This document shows positions 52,751 through 64,000 of a stretch of 64,000 nt of DNA, piece by piece (position 1 is the first letter of the stretch; every line of letters starts with the position of its first letter). The notes beneath the pieces were generated by a model. That model was given only the letters and a program-made list of their open reading frames with translations. It had not been told where the DNA came from and did no database searches. This stretch comes from Vibrio orientalis CIP 102891 = ATCC 33934. GTDB lineage: Bacteria; Pseudomonadota; Gammaproteobacteria; Enterobacterales; Vibrionaceae. The DNA lies in the NCBI RefSeq assembly GCF_000176235.1, contig NZ_ACZV01000005.1, positions 2,046,001-2,110,000 on the forward strand, given 5' to 3'. A program made the translations under genes and the position numbers.

Positions 52751-53842
52751 ATGACAGACAAATCATACAACATTGCCGTTTTACCAGGTGACGGCATTGG
52801 CCCAGAAGTGATGGCTCAAGCGCATAAAGTTCTAGATGCGATTGAAAAAAAGCACAGTATTCACTTTGCTCGTGATGAGCACGATGTTGGCGGTATTGCT
52901 ATCGATAACCATGGCTGCCCACTTCCAGACAGCACAGTAAAAGCCTGTGAAGATTCAGATGCCGTTTTATTTGGCTCAGTTGGCGGCCCTAAATGGGAGC
53001 ACCTACCACCAAATGATCAACCTGAACGTGGTGCTCTTCTACCACTTCGTAAACACTTCCAATTGTTCTGTAACCTACGCCCAGCACAGATCCATAAAGG
53101 TCTAGAAGGATTCTCTCCGCTACGTGCTGACATTTCTGGTAACGGCTTTGATATCGTTGTTGTGCGTGAACTGACTGGTGGTATCTACTTCGGCCAGCCT
53201 AAAGGGCGTGAAGGCGAAGGTCCAAACGAGAAAGCATTTGATACTGAGGTTTACCACCGTTTTGAGATCGAGCGTATCGCAAAGATCGCCTTTGAATCTG
53301 CTCGTCTACGTGACAAAAAAGTGTGCTCTATCGATAAAGCTAACGTATTGCAAAGTTCGATTCTGTGGCGTGAAGTCGTTGAAGAAATCGCGAAAGACTA
53401 TCCAGATGTTGAGCTTTCGCACATGTACATTGATAACGCAACAATGCAGCTTATCAAAGATCCCTCTCAGTTCGACGTTATGCTTTGTTCTAACATCTTC
53501 GGCGACATCATCTCAGATGAGTGCGCCATGATTACAGGCTCTATGGGCATGCTTCCTTCAGCGTCACTGAATGAAAGTAAGTTTGGTCTATACGAACCTG
53601 CTGGCGGCAGTGCTCCTGACATTGCAGGTAAGAACATCGCCAACCCAGTGGCGCAAATTCTATCAGCAGCATTAATGCTACGTTACAGCCTAGGTGAAGA
53701 GGCTGCAGCGCAAGATATTGAAGCCGCAGTTTCTAAGGCTCTATCCGCAGGCGAGTTAACCGCTGACCTTTCTGGTGATAAGCCGGCACTATCGACTTCT
53801 GAGATGGGCGATAAAATCGCAGAGTACATCTTAAATTCTTAA
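52751..53842 (+). CDS. leuB: 3-isopropylmalate dehydrogenase
   Basis: Oxidises and decarboxylates 3-isopropylmalate with NAD in leucine synthesis. The 363-residue protein (E. coli 363) shows LPGDGIGPEVMAQA at the N-terminus, VGGPKWEHLPPNDQPERG, the active-site RELTGGIYFGQPKGR, YIDNATMQLI, and the signature NIFGDIISDECAMITGSMGMLPSAS. It lies 56 bases after leuA with an AAAGGAATA ribosome site. Confidence 0.98.
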   Translation: MTDKSYNIAVLPGDGIGPEVMAQAHKVLDAIEKKHSIHFARDEHDVGGIAIDNHGCPLPDSTVKACEDSDAVLFGSVGGPKWEHLPPNDQPERGALLPLRKHFQLFCNLRPAQIHKGLEGFSPLRADISGNGFDIVVVRELTGGIYFGQPKGREGEGPNEKAFDTEVYHRFEIERIAKIAFESARLRDKKVCSIDKANVLQSSILWREVVEEIAKDYPDVELSHMYIDNATMQLIKDPSQFDVMLCSNIFGDIISDECAMITGSMGMLPSASLNESKFGLYEPAGGSAPDIAGKNIANPVAQILSAALMLRYSLGEEAAAQDIEAAVSKALSAGELTADLSGDKPALSTSEMGDKIAEYILNS

Positions 53843-53913
53843 TTTAAGCAGACAGATAATAATTATTCGCTCCTGATAAGCCGTTGTCGGGAGCTATACA
53901 CAGGATAGTGATA

Positions 53914-55314
53914 ATGGGCAAAACATTATACGAAAAAGTCTACGACGCACACGTTGCCGTAGCCGCTGAGGGTGAAAACCCAATCTTATACATCGACCGT
54001 CACTTGGTTCATGAAGTAACTTCTCCTCAGGCGTTCGATGGCTTGCGTGAAAAAGGTCGTAAGGTTCGTCAGGTAGGCAAAACATTTGCAACTATGGACC
54101 ACAACGTTTCAACGCAAACTAAAGACATTAACGCTTCGGGAGAGATGGCACGTATCCAGATGGAAACGCTATCAAAGAACTGTGAAGAGTTTGGTGTAAC
54201 CCTTTACGACATCAATCACAAATACCAAGGTATTGTGCACGTGATGGGACCTGAGCTAGGCATTACCTTACCAGGTATGACCATTGTTTGTGGTGATTCG
54301 CACACGGCAACGCACGGCGCATTTGGCTCTCTAGCATTTGGTATCGGCACCTCAGAAGTTGAGCACGTACTAGCGACTCAAACGCTAAAACAAGCGCGCG
54401 CCAAAACGATGAAGATCGAAGTGAAAGGTAAGGTAGCCCCTGGTATCACTGCAAAAGACATCGTGCTAGCCATCATTGGCGAAACCACTGCCGCTGGCGG
54501 TACTGGCTACGTAGTTGAGTTCTGTGGTGAGGCTATTACTGATCTTACGATGGAAGGTCGTATGACAGTATGTAACATGGCTATCGAACTAGGTGCGAAA
54601 GCGGGTCTAATTGCACCAGATGAAACCACATTCGAATACATTAAAGGCCGTAAGTTCTCACCTCAAGGTGCAGATCTAGACGCTGCTATCGAGTATTGGA
54701 AATCACTAAAAACGGATAAAGACGCTGAGTTTGATGCAGTGGTAACGCTAAACGCTGCAGACATCAAACCTCAGATAACTTGGGGTACTAACCCGGGTCA
54801 GGTAATCGCCGTTGATGAAGCTATCCCTGCACCTGAAAGCTTTGCTGACCCAGTAGAAAAAGCATCGGCTGAAAAAGCATTGGCTTACATGGGCCTAGAA
54901 GCGGGCAAAGCGCTATCTGATTACAAGGTCGATAAAGTATTCGTTGGCTCTTGTACTAACTCTCGTATTGAAGATATGCGCGCAGCCGCTGAAGTAGCAA
55001 AAGGTCGTAAAGTAGCAGCCAACGTGCAAGCGTTGATCGTTCCGGGCTCAGAACAAGTGAAAGCACAAGCTGAAGCTGAAGGCTTAGACGTTATCTTTAA
55101 AGATGCTGGTTTTGAATGGCGCCTGCCAGGTTGCTCTATGTGTCTAGCGATGAACAATGACCGCCTAGGTCCACATGAGCGCTGTGCATCGACGTCAAAC
55201 CGTAACTTTGAAGGTCGCCAAGGCCGTGATGGTCGTACACACCTAGTAAGCCCTGCAATGGCTGCTGCTGCTGCAATTGCTGGTCACTTTGTTGATATTC
55301 GTGAGTTGGACTAA
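53914..55314 (+). CDS. leuC: 3-isopropylmalate dehydratase, large subunit
   Basis: Aconitase-family subunit that isomerises 2- to 3-isopropylmalate together with LeuD. The 466-residue protein (E. coli 466) has HLVHEVTSPQAFDGL, VCGDSHTATHGAFGS, and the 4Fe-4S ligands in VGSCTNSRIED and PGCSMCLAMN. I start at ATG 53914 (MGKTLYEKVYDAH). The upstream in-frame ATG at 53884 adds ten residues not typical of the family. It lies 71 bases after leuB and 14 bases before leuD. Confidence 0.97.
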   Translation: MGKTLYEKVYDAHVAVAAEGENPILYIDRHLVHEVTSPQAFDGLREKGRKVRQVGKTFATMDHNVSTQTKDINASGEMARIQMETLSKNCEEFGVTLYDINHKYQGIVHVMGPELGITLPGMTIVCGDSHTATHGAFGSLAFGIGTSEVEHVLATQTLKQARAKTMKIEVKGKVAPGITAKDIVLAIIGETTAAGGTGYVVEFCGEAITDLTMEGRMTVCNMAIELGAKAGLIAPDETTFEYIKGRKFSPQGADLDAAIEYWKSLKTDKDAEFDAVVTLNAADIKPQITWGTNPGQVIAVDEAIPAPESFADPVEKASAEKALAYMGLEAGKALSDYKVDKVFVGSCTNSRIEDMRAAAEVAKGRKVAANVQALIVPGSEQVKAQAEAEGLDVIFKDAGFEWRLPGCSMCLAMNNDRLGPHERCASTSNRNFEGRQGRDGRTHLVSPAMAAAAAIAGHFVDIRELD

Positions 55315-55328
55315 GGAGCAACAATACT

Positions 55329-55931
55329 ATGTCAGGTTTTAAACAACATACAGGTTTAGTCGTTCCTCTAGATGCAGCGAACGTTGATACCGATGCAATT
55401 ATTCCAAAGCAGTTTCTACAAAAGGTTTCTCGCTTAGGTTTTGGTAAGCACCTCTTCCACGATTGGCGCTTCCTAGACGACGCAGGTGAGCAAGCTAACC
55501 CAGAGTTTGTGATGAATGCTCCTCGCTACAAAGGCGCTTCTATTCTACTAGCTCGTGAAAACTTTGGCTGCGGTTCATCACGCGAGCACGCACCTTGGGC
55601 ACTAGCGGATTACGGTATCAAGGCGATGATCGCCCCAAGCTTTGCCGATATTTTCTACGGTAACTCAATCAACAACCAAATGGTGCCAGTTCGCCTAACC
55701 GAACAACAAGTGGATGAGATCTTCCAATTCGTTGAATCGAAAGAAGGTGCTGAGGTTGAAGTCGACCTAGAAGCGAACCTAGTTCGCGCGAACGGTAAGG
55801 AATACTCGTTTGAAATTGATGAGTTTCGTCGCCATTGTCTACTAAACGGTTTAGACAATATCGGGCTGACTCTTCAACATGAAGATAAGATTGCTGAATT
55901 CGAAACCAATATTCCAAATTTCTTGAAATAG
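55329..55931 (+). CDS. leuD: 3-isopropylmalate dehydratase, small subunit
   Basis: Partner of LeuC carrying the swivelling aconitase domain. The 200-residue protein begins SGFKQHTGLVVPLDAANVDTDAIIPKQFL, and contains NFGCGSSREHAPWAL, the substrate-binding serine/arginine loop. It is the last gene of leuABCD, with AAGGAGCAAC as ribosome site. A terminator follows after 20 bases. Confidence 0.98.
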   Translation: MSGFKQHTGLVVPLDAANVDTDAIIPKQFLQKVSRLGFGKHLFHDWRFLDDAGEQANPEFVMNAPRYKGASILLARENFGCGSSREHAPWALADYGIKAMIAPSFADIFYGNSINNQMVPVRLTEQQVDEIFQFVESKEGAEVEVDLEANLVRANGKEYSFEIDEFRRHCLLNGLDNIGLTLQHEDKIAEFETNIPNFLK

Positions 55932-55951
55932 TCTTAACTCAAAGATGAACT

Positions 55952-55980
55952 AAAAAGGTTGGCTATCGCCAGCCTTTTTT
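55952..55980 (+). terminator. Terminator of leuABCD
   Basis: AAAAAGG-TTGGC (55952-55963) pairs with GCCAG-CCTTTTT (55968-55979), with one T-G pairing near the middle, followed by more T. Confidence 0.82.
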
Positions 55981-56053
55981 ATTTTGTAGCGAAACAAACT
56001 AACGCAAAGTTAGGTCTAGTAGTTAAAGCACAAAAGTTGAGGGATTTTGTCCA

Positions 56054-56836
56054 ATGATACGTACTGTTACTCTGTTACTAACCCTGTTTTCATTTAACAC
56101 CTTTGCCGCACCAAAGTCAGAGCTTTGGCCTTATTGGCAACAATCTAATCAAAGCAGTACCGCCACTATTTCCCATCAAGAATGGCAGTCTTTTCTTGAT
56201 AACTATTTAGTTATAGATGGTGACAACACACTAGTAAAATATGATTCAGTATCAGCTAAAGATAAGCAAGAGCTCAATCACTATATCGATTCACTCTCTG
56301 CCATTGATCCTAGAGAATACGCGCTGAATGAGCAGTACGCGTATTGGGTTAACCTCTATAACGCGATTACTGTCGACTTGATCCTCGACGATTATCCGGT
56401 GAAATCTATTACTAAGCTTGGCGGCCTGTTCAGTTTTGGTCCCTGGGGAGATAAAGCGGTAAATGTCACAGGTAAAGATCTCACACTCAATGATATTGAG
56501 CACCGAATCCTTCGCCCTATTTGGAATGACCCACGAACTCACTACGCGGTTAACTGTGCAAGCTTAGGCTGCCCAAACTTGCAGCTTCAAGCATTTACCT
56601 CGGACAATACTGAACAGCTGCTAGAAAAAGCAGCAAAGGAGTTCATTAATAGTGATAAAGGCGCTTTAATTTCTGGTGATAGCATTCAACTTTCATCTAT
56701 TTATGACTGGTTCTCTGATGACTTTGGTAGCAAACAAGAGTTGGTTCAACACTTAGCGAAGTATCGTCCTGAATTGAGTACTCTCAATGGCAAGTTTAGC
56801 TATGAGTACGACTGGAATTTGAACGATAAAAAATAG
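56054..56836 (+). CDS. Exported DUF547 protein
   Basis: The 260-residue protein has a signal peptide (MIRTVTLLLTLFSFNTFA, cleavage near AAPKS). DUF547 covers most of the remainder: EQYAYWVNLYNAITVDLIL, the conserved HYAVNCASLGCPNL with two cysteines and a histidine, and SSIYDWFSDDFG near the end. The combination of Cys, His and Asp suggests an enzyme, possibly related to papain-like or transglutaminase folds, but no function has been shown to my knowledge. It stands alone between leuD and the rRNA operon. A degenerate palindromic repeat follows. Confidence 0.88.
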   Translation: MIRTVTLLLTLFSFNTFAAPKSELWPYWQQSNQSSTATISHQEWQSFLDNYLVIDGDNTLVKYDSVSAKDKQELNHYIDSLSAIDPREYALNEQYAYWVNLYNAITVDLILDDYPVKSITKLGGLFSFGPWGDKAVNVTGKDLTLNDIEHRILRPIWNDPRTHYAVNCASLGCPNLQLQAFTSDNTEQLLEKAAKEFINSDKGALISGDSIQLSSIYDWFSDDFGSKQELVQHLAKYRPELSTLNGKFSYEYDWNLNDKK

Positions 56837-56879
56837 TGACATGGAAAACAGAGGGTTGGGACTTATTTTTATTACGGCA

Positions 56880-56978
56880 GTTATCGAGAGTAAGGAGCGA
56901 AAGAGTTGGCTCGCTGTTATATCGAGTCGAAAACCGAGGAGATTCCCTACTCTCTCCTTCGTCGTTGTATGGAATGAC
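56880..56978 (+). repeat. Degenerate palindromic GTCAT...ATGAC repeat copy
   Basis: The right half AGGAGATTCCCTACTCTCTC...GGAATGAC is nearly identical to the units at 7747-8002. The left half (GTTATCGAGAGTAAGGAGCG...) has diverged. Same orientation as the other copies; it lies between the DUF547 gene and the rRNA operon end. Confidence 0.7.
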
Positions 56979-57014
56979 AATTACTTTCGACGCTTTCCGC
57001 TTCCAAAAAACGAC

Positions 57015-57040
57015 AAAACCCAGTCCGAAGACTGGGTTTT
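57015..57040 (-). terminator. Terminator of the rRNA operon
   Basis: AAAACCCAGTC (57015-57025) and GACTGGGTTTT (57030-57040) with a CGAA loop. On the minus strand it is followed by a T-rich tract (GTCGTTTTTT). Confidence 0.88.
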
Positions 57041-57047
57041 AAATAAG

Positions 57048-57124
57048 TGGCGGAGCGGACGGGACTCGAACCCGCGACCCCCGGCGTGACAGGCCGGTAT
57101 TCTAACCAACTGAACTACCGCTCC
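57048..57124 (-). tRNA. tRNA-Asp (GTC)
   Basis: A 77-base cloverleaf with acceptor GGAGCGG / CCGCTCC, anticodon loop CCTGTCACG (anticodon GTC), TTCGAGTCC T-loop and encoded CCA. It is the last gene of the rRNA operon. Confidence 0.97.
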
Positions 57125-57205
57125 GCACTGGCTAGACTCAAGAGTCTAATTTTTTGCCTTTAGACTTTCCCTTAATAAAGGGGCTAAAATCTAAAAACAG
57201 AAAGG

Positions 57206-57325
57206 GAACCTGGCGATGTCCTACTCTCACATGGGGAAACCCCACACTACCATCGGCGCTAATTCGTTTCACTTCTGAGTTCGGCATGGAATCAGGTGGG
57301 TCCAAATCGCTATGGTCGCCAAGTA
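57206..57325 (-). rRNA. rrf: 5S rRNA (distal copy)
   Basis: About 119 bases, TACTTGGCGACCATAGCG... to ...ATCGCCAGGTT, nearly identical to the proximal copy at 57556-57675. It lacks one base in the CACCTGA-TTCCATGCC region (57288 area) relative to that copy. It lies between tRNA-Thr and tRNA-Asp. Confidence 0.95.
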
Positions 57326-57380
57326 AAATTCTTTACGTTTTGCTTTAGGCTCTTAGAAAAAGCACAAAACAAACAGTAAC

Positions 57381-57456
<76 letters not shown>

Positions 57457-57480
57457 ATCAAGATGTCCCTTTAGGACTAA

Positions 57481-57506
57481 AAAAGCCCGCTTTTTCAAAC
57501 GGGCTC
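57481..57506 (-). terminator. Internal terminator-like hairpin between 5S and tRNA-Thr
   Basis: AGCCCG (57484-57489) and CGGGCT (57500-57505). On the minus strand the stem is followed by six T. It would allow partial termination after the proximal 5S gene. Confidence 0.65.
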
Positions 57507-57555
57507 TCTTAACTTTTTGTCTTCACCTTTTTGCAAAGGTAAAAACTAAATTTAA

Positions 57556-57675
57556 AGCCTGGCGATGTCCTACTCTCACATGGGGAAACCCCACACTACC
57601 ATCGGCGCTAATTCGTTTCACTTCTGAGTTCGGCATGGAAGTCAGGTGGGTCCAAATCGCTATGGTCGCCAAGCA
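57556..57675 (-). rRNA. rrf: 5S rRNA (proximal copy)
   Basis: 120 bases from TGCTTGGCGACC to CGCCAGGCTTT, with the conserved CCGAACTCAGAAGTGAAACG loop. It follows 23S by about 85 bases. Confidence 0.97.
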
Positions 57676-57760
57676 AATTCTTAAAATTCGGAAAGCTGTT
57701 TAAGTTCTTAACACATTCAATATTCTTGTATTGAGTCCATCAAAACCCTTTGGGTGTTGT

Positions 57761-60651
<2,891 letters not shown>

Positions 60652-60885
60652 ATACAACCCCAAAGAGTTTCGCGAAGCGAATCTTGAGGATGTTGTTAAA
60701 CAACCAAAGTTGTCTGCATTTTTATACATGTGCAGACTCGATTTTGCCGGACTCAATTTTGAATAGTCACTAAAAGTGACATTCCCAAGAACACTTGAAT
60801 GTGTTGTATTGGTGTTTGTCTTAAAGACAAACATTGAGAACTTTACAATCAACAAATAAATTGTTGATTTGTCAGCTTTCCAAAT

Positions 60886-60897
60886 TGTTAAAGAGCT
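60886..60897 (-). promoter_or_regulatory. boxA antitermination site in the 16S-23S spacer
   Basis: Minus-strand AGCTCTTTAACA, one base from the boxA consensus TGCTCTTTAACA, located between tRNA-Ala and 23S. Confidence 0.8.
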
Positions 60898-60949
60898 AGA
60901 TTTCTAATGAAACCATTTTTAAAGATTCTTTTTCAAGAACACTTAAAGA

Positions 60950-61025
60950 TGGTGGAGCTATGCGGGATCGAACCGCAGACCTCCTGCGTGCAAGGCAGGC
61001 GCTCTCCCAGCTGAGCTATAGCCCC
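60950..61025 (-). tRNA. tRNA-Ala (TGC)
   Basis: A 76-base cloverleaf with acceptor GGGGCTA, anticodon loop CTTGCACG (anticodon TGC), T-loop TTCGATCCC, CCA encoded. 16S-23S spacer. Confidence 0.97.
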
Positions 61026-61065
61026 ATCAGGTGTTGATACTGTGTGCCAATCTCACAAGGGAAAT

Positions 61066-61142
61066 TGGTGGGTCTGAGTGGACTTGAACCACCGACCTCT
61101 CGCTTATCAGGCGAACGCTCTAACCACCTGAGCTACAGACCC
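61066..61142 (-). tRNA. tRNA-Ile (GAT)
   Basis: A 77-base cloverleaf with acceptor GGGTCTG, anticodon loop CTGATAAG (anticodon GAT), T-loop TTCAAGTCC, CCA encoded. First tRNA of the 16S-23S spacer. Confidence 0.97.
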
Positions 61143-61208
61143 AGTATCGTCTCTTAAACTACATAAACCATCAATCTGTGTGGACACTCATCGTGAGTAA
61201 TCATCGTA

Positions 61209-62761
<1,553 letters not shown>

Positions 62762-62820
62762 AAGATTTTGTTCGGCTCAATGAATACTGACTTCAAAACT
62801 ACTAATGTAATTTTAAAGCT

Positions 62821-62845
62821 ATTATCGTTCCAACAGAACGATAAT
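62821..62845 (-). other. Perfect hairpin in the 16S leader
   Basis: ATTATCGTTC (62821-62830), loop CAACA, GAACGATAAT (62836-62845). It is a 10-bp perfect stem about 60 bases before mature 16S; likely an RNA folding or processing element. Confidence 0.45.
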
Positions 62846-62977
62846 GAATTGACTGTGCCAAGACTAAGTAAACTTAATCTCGTTTGGTCACTTCGTTTCA
62901 TTGAAACCTAATTTGATACCGAGGTATCTAATTGGATTATCATCAACGAGTGCCCACACAGATTGATAGGTTTATAT

Positions 62978-62989
62978 TGTTAAAGAGCG
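62978..62989 (-). promoter_or_regulatory. boxA in the rRNA leader
   Basis: Minus-strand CGCTCTTTAACA, one base from TGCTCTTTAACA, the Nus-factor antitermination site; about 215 bases before 16S. Confidence 0.85.
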
Positions 62990-63028
62990 TTCTTCTTTGT
63001 GACTCACATCACTTCGGAAGAGGCAGCC

Positions 63029-63056
63029 ATTCTAGCGTTTCATTCTCAAGTGTCAA
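63029..63056 (-). promoter_or_regulatory. rRNA promoter P2
   Basis: Minus strand TTGACA (63051-63056), 16-base spacer, TAGAAT (63029-63034). Perfect -35, one-base-off -10, short spacer usual for rRNA promoters. Confidence 0.8.
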
Positions 63057-63165
63057 ACACTTTTTTGAATTTTTTATTTCAAACTTTTCAATCTGAAATT
63101 TGACTAGTTGGCTTTACTGTCTCACTGCTGAAGCCTTGTGGCGTCTGCCGTGTCAGTGGATGCGC

Positions 63166-63193
63166 ATTATAGGGAGTTCCTTTTTTAAGGCAA
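63166..63193 (-). promoter_or_regulatory. rRNA promoter P1
   Basis: Minus strand TTGCCT (63188-63193), 16-base spacer, TATAAT (63166-63171), followed by a GCGC discriminator typical of stringently controlled rRNA promoters. A/T-rich sequence just upstream (63196-63220) fits an UP element. Confidence 0.8.
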
Positions 63194-63216
63194 GAGAAAA
63201 AATGGATTTTTTCAAT

Positions 63217-63254
63217 AAAAAAGGCTTAAGTGAGCAAAAGTCACCCAAAGCCTT
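63217..63254 (-). terminator. Terminator of the HD-GYP gene
   Basis: AAGGCTTAAGTGA (63221-63233) against TCACCCAAAGCCTT (63241-63254), with two or three mismatches. On the minus strand it is followed by TTTTTTATTG, which is also the UP element of P1. Confidence 0.72.
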
Positions 63255-63278
63255 ATTTACACCCAACTTACCCCAGCG

Positions 63279-63302
63279 TTATACACAATTGACTGTGGAT
63301 AA
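63279..63302. promoter_or_regulatory. Inverted pair of consensus DnaA boxes
   Basis: TTATACACA (63279-63287) on the plus strand and TTATCCACA on the minus strand (63294-63302), six bases apart; both match TTATNCACA exactly. They lie between the HD-GYP stop codon and rRNA promoter P1. Confidence 0.55.
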
Positions 63303-64000
63303 CTAGTCATCAGAATCAAAGAAGTAGGATATTCTCGAGCGTGGGTTTAAGTATTCGCGCACTTTATCTGGCAGTTTGTTTGGTAATACCGCGTTAACTA
63401 TCTTTATCTCTTTCTCTGCAAGATCAATGATTGGTGCTTGAGTTCTTGGAACTGACGGATCATAAATAAGCACATTAGGGAAAAGAATGTTCTTAGCATT
63501 AACAGAGATAACCAGACCAACCATATCATTCGATAGTTGGACTACGGTTCCCGGTGGGTAGATCCCCATGAACTTGATTAGCAAACTGAGGTTCTCATTA
63601 TTATAAAGATGTTTACAGTTCTTATATAAATGAGAAAGCGCTACATAAGGGATCTTTTGTTCCGAAGGAATATTACTGTGGCAGAGGTTGTCATAGGCAT
63701 TCGCGACAGCAACAATTTGAGTTAACGGATCGATGGCCTCTTCTTTTAAGCCATCAGGGTAGCCCGAACCATCATTCAATTCATGGTGCTGAGCAATGAC
63801 ATTTCGCGCACTCTCTGGAAAGCTATCCATATGAGCAGCAATCTCTAATCCATATTTAGTATGCAGTTTTAGGTAATTCTTCTCAGGCTCAGTCAGTGCG
63901 GTCTGTTTACGTAAAATTGCCGTCGGTACTTTCACTTTGCCCATATCATGGAACAATGACGCAAATGCCACTTCTTTTATTTCTTGAGCATTGAGTTTTT
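63303..64000 (-). CDS. HD-GYP domain protein, predicted c-di-GMP phosphodiesterase (N-terminus beyond window)
   Basis: The frame is open to the right edge, so the N-terminal part is missing. The visible 232 residues begin KLNAQEIKEVAFASLFHDMGK and contain the HD motif in FHDMGK, the HH pair in AQHHELNDGSGYP (the GYP signature) and a following DPLTQIVAVANAYD helix. HD-GYP enzymes hydrolyse c-di-GMP. The C-terminal part has a VVQLSNDMVGLVISVN strand region seen in related Vibrio proteins. It reads toward the rRNA operon, and its terminator is directly before rRNA P1. Confidence 0.92.
   Translation of the reverse strand, partial: KLNAQEIKEVAFASLFHDMGKVKVPTAILRKQTALTEPEKNYLKLHTKYGLEIAAHMDSFPESARNVIAQHHELNDGSGYPDGLKEEAIDPLTQIVAVANAYDNLCHSNIPSEQKIPYVALSHLYKNCKHLYNNENLSLLIKFMGIYPPGTVVQLSNDMVGLVISVNAKNILFPNVLIYDPSVPRTQAPIIDLAEKEIKIVNAVLPNKLPDKVREYLNPRSRISYFFDSDD

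Larger units (their letters stand above)
62762..63302 (-). other. rRNA operon leader and promoter region
   Basis: It contains, from the right, a DnaA-box pair, the terminator of the HD-GYP gene, promoter P1, promoter P2, boxA and the leader hairpin, each listed separately. No coding frame. Confidence 0.85.

Overview
The window is a chromosomal core segment of a Vibrio (Vibrionaceae, Gammaproteobacteria). Gene order closely follows the E. coli and Vibrio backbone: ygiF / ygiM / cca, barA divergent from rlmD-relA-mazG-pyrG-eno, rnc-era-recO-pdxJ-acpS, rpoE-rseABC, sdhE/ygfZ, zapA-ssrS-fau, and leuO near leuABCD. The proteins look Vibrio-like throughout, including a VC2487-type glycosyltransferase and a LeuO next to leu. 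I see no phage, integron, insertion sequence or CRISPR array.

Layout. 1-8040: partial ygiF, the PhoU-like/Pit phosphate pair, ygiM, exeBA (type II secretion assembly) and cca, followed by a tandem palindromic repeat array. 8072-15851: eno, pyrG, mazG, relA and rlmD on the minus strand. 16013-21730: the hybrid kinase barA (VarS), then an opposed three-gene set of outer-membrane barrel, small PstS-like periplasmic protein and membrane diguanylate cyclase. 21889-31151: acpS, pdxJ, recO, era, rnc, lepB, an ERIC-type element, lepA and the rpoE-rseABC envelope-stress operon. 31559-41495: nadB, ygfX/sdhE, ygfZ, a YbaK-family gene, a 637-base gap with a strong orphan terminator, ytfK, ubiI, ubiH, ygfB, zapA, 6S RNA, fau and rpiA. 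41756-55931: serA, ilvIH, an acyl-CoA ligase, leuO, a glycosyltransferase/PAP2 pair, and leuABCD behind a leucine-rich attenuator. 56054-56836: a DUF547 protein. 57015-63193: a complete minus-strand rRNA operon, 16S-tRNA-Ile-tRNA-Ala-23S-5S-tRNA-Thr-5S-tRNA-Asp, with two promoters. The right edge holds a partial HD-GYP gene.

How it fits together. Several genes deal with stress and second messengers. RelA and the SpoT activator YtfK concern (p)ppGpp. BarA/VarS feeds the Csr system, RpoE/RseABC handles envelope stress, and the diguanylate cyclase and HD-GYP protein make and degrade c-di-GMP. Branched-chain amino acid synthesis (ilvIH, leuABCD, leuO) and serine synthesis (serA, with PurR-like boxes) form the metabolic block.

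The least explained items are the barrel / PstS-like / CHASE8-GGDEF operon, which resembles the YfiBNR layout with different partners; a candidate small RNA at about 35590-35815; and the repeat elements, one of which supplies the lepA stop codon. All functional names come from reading the sequence. No database search was run.
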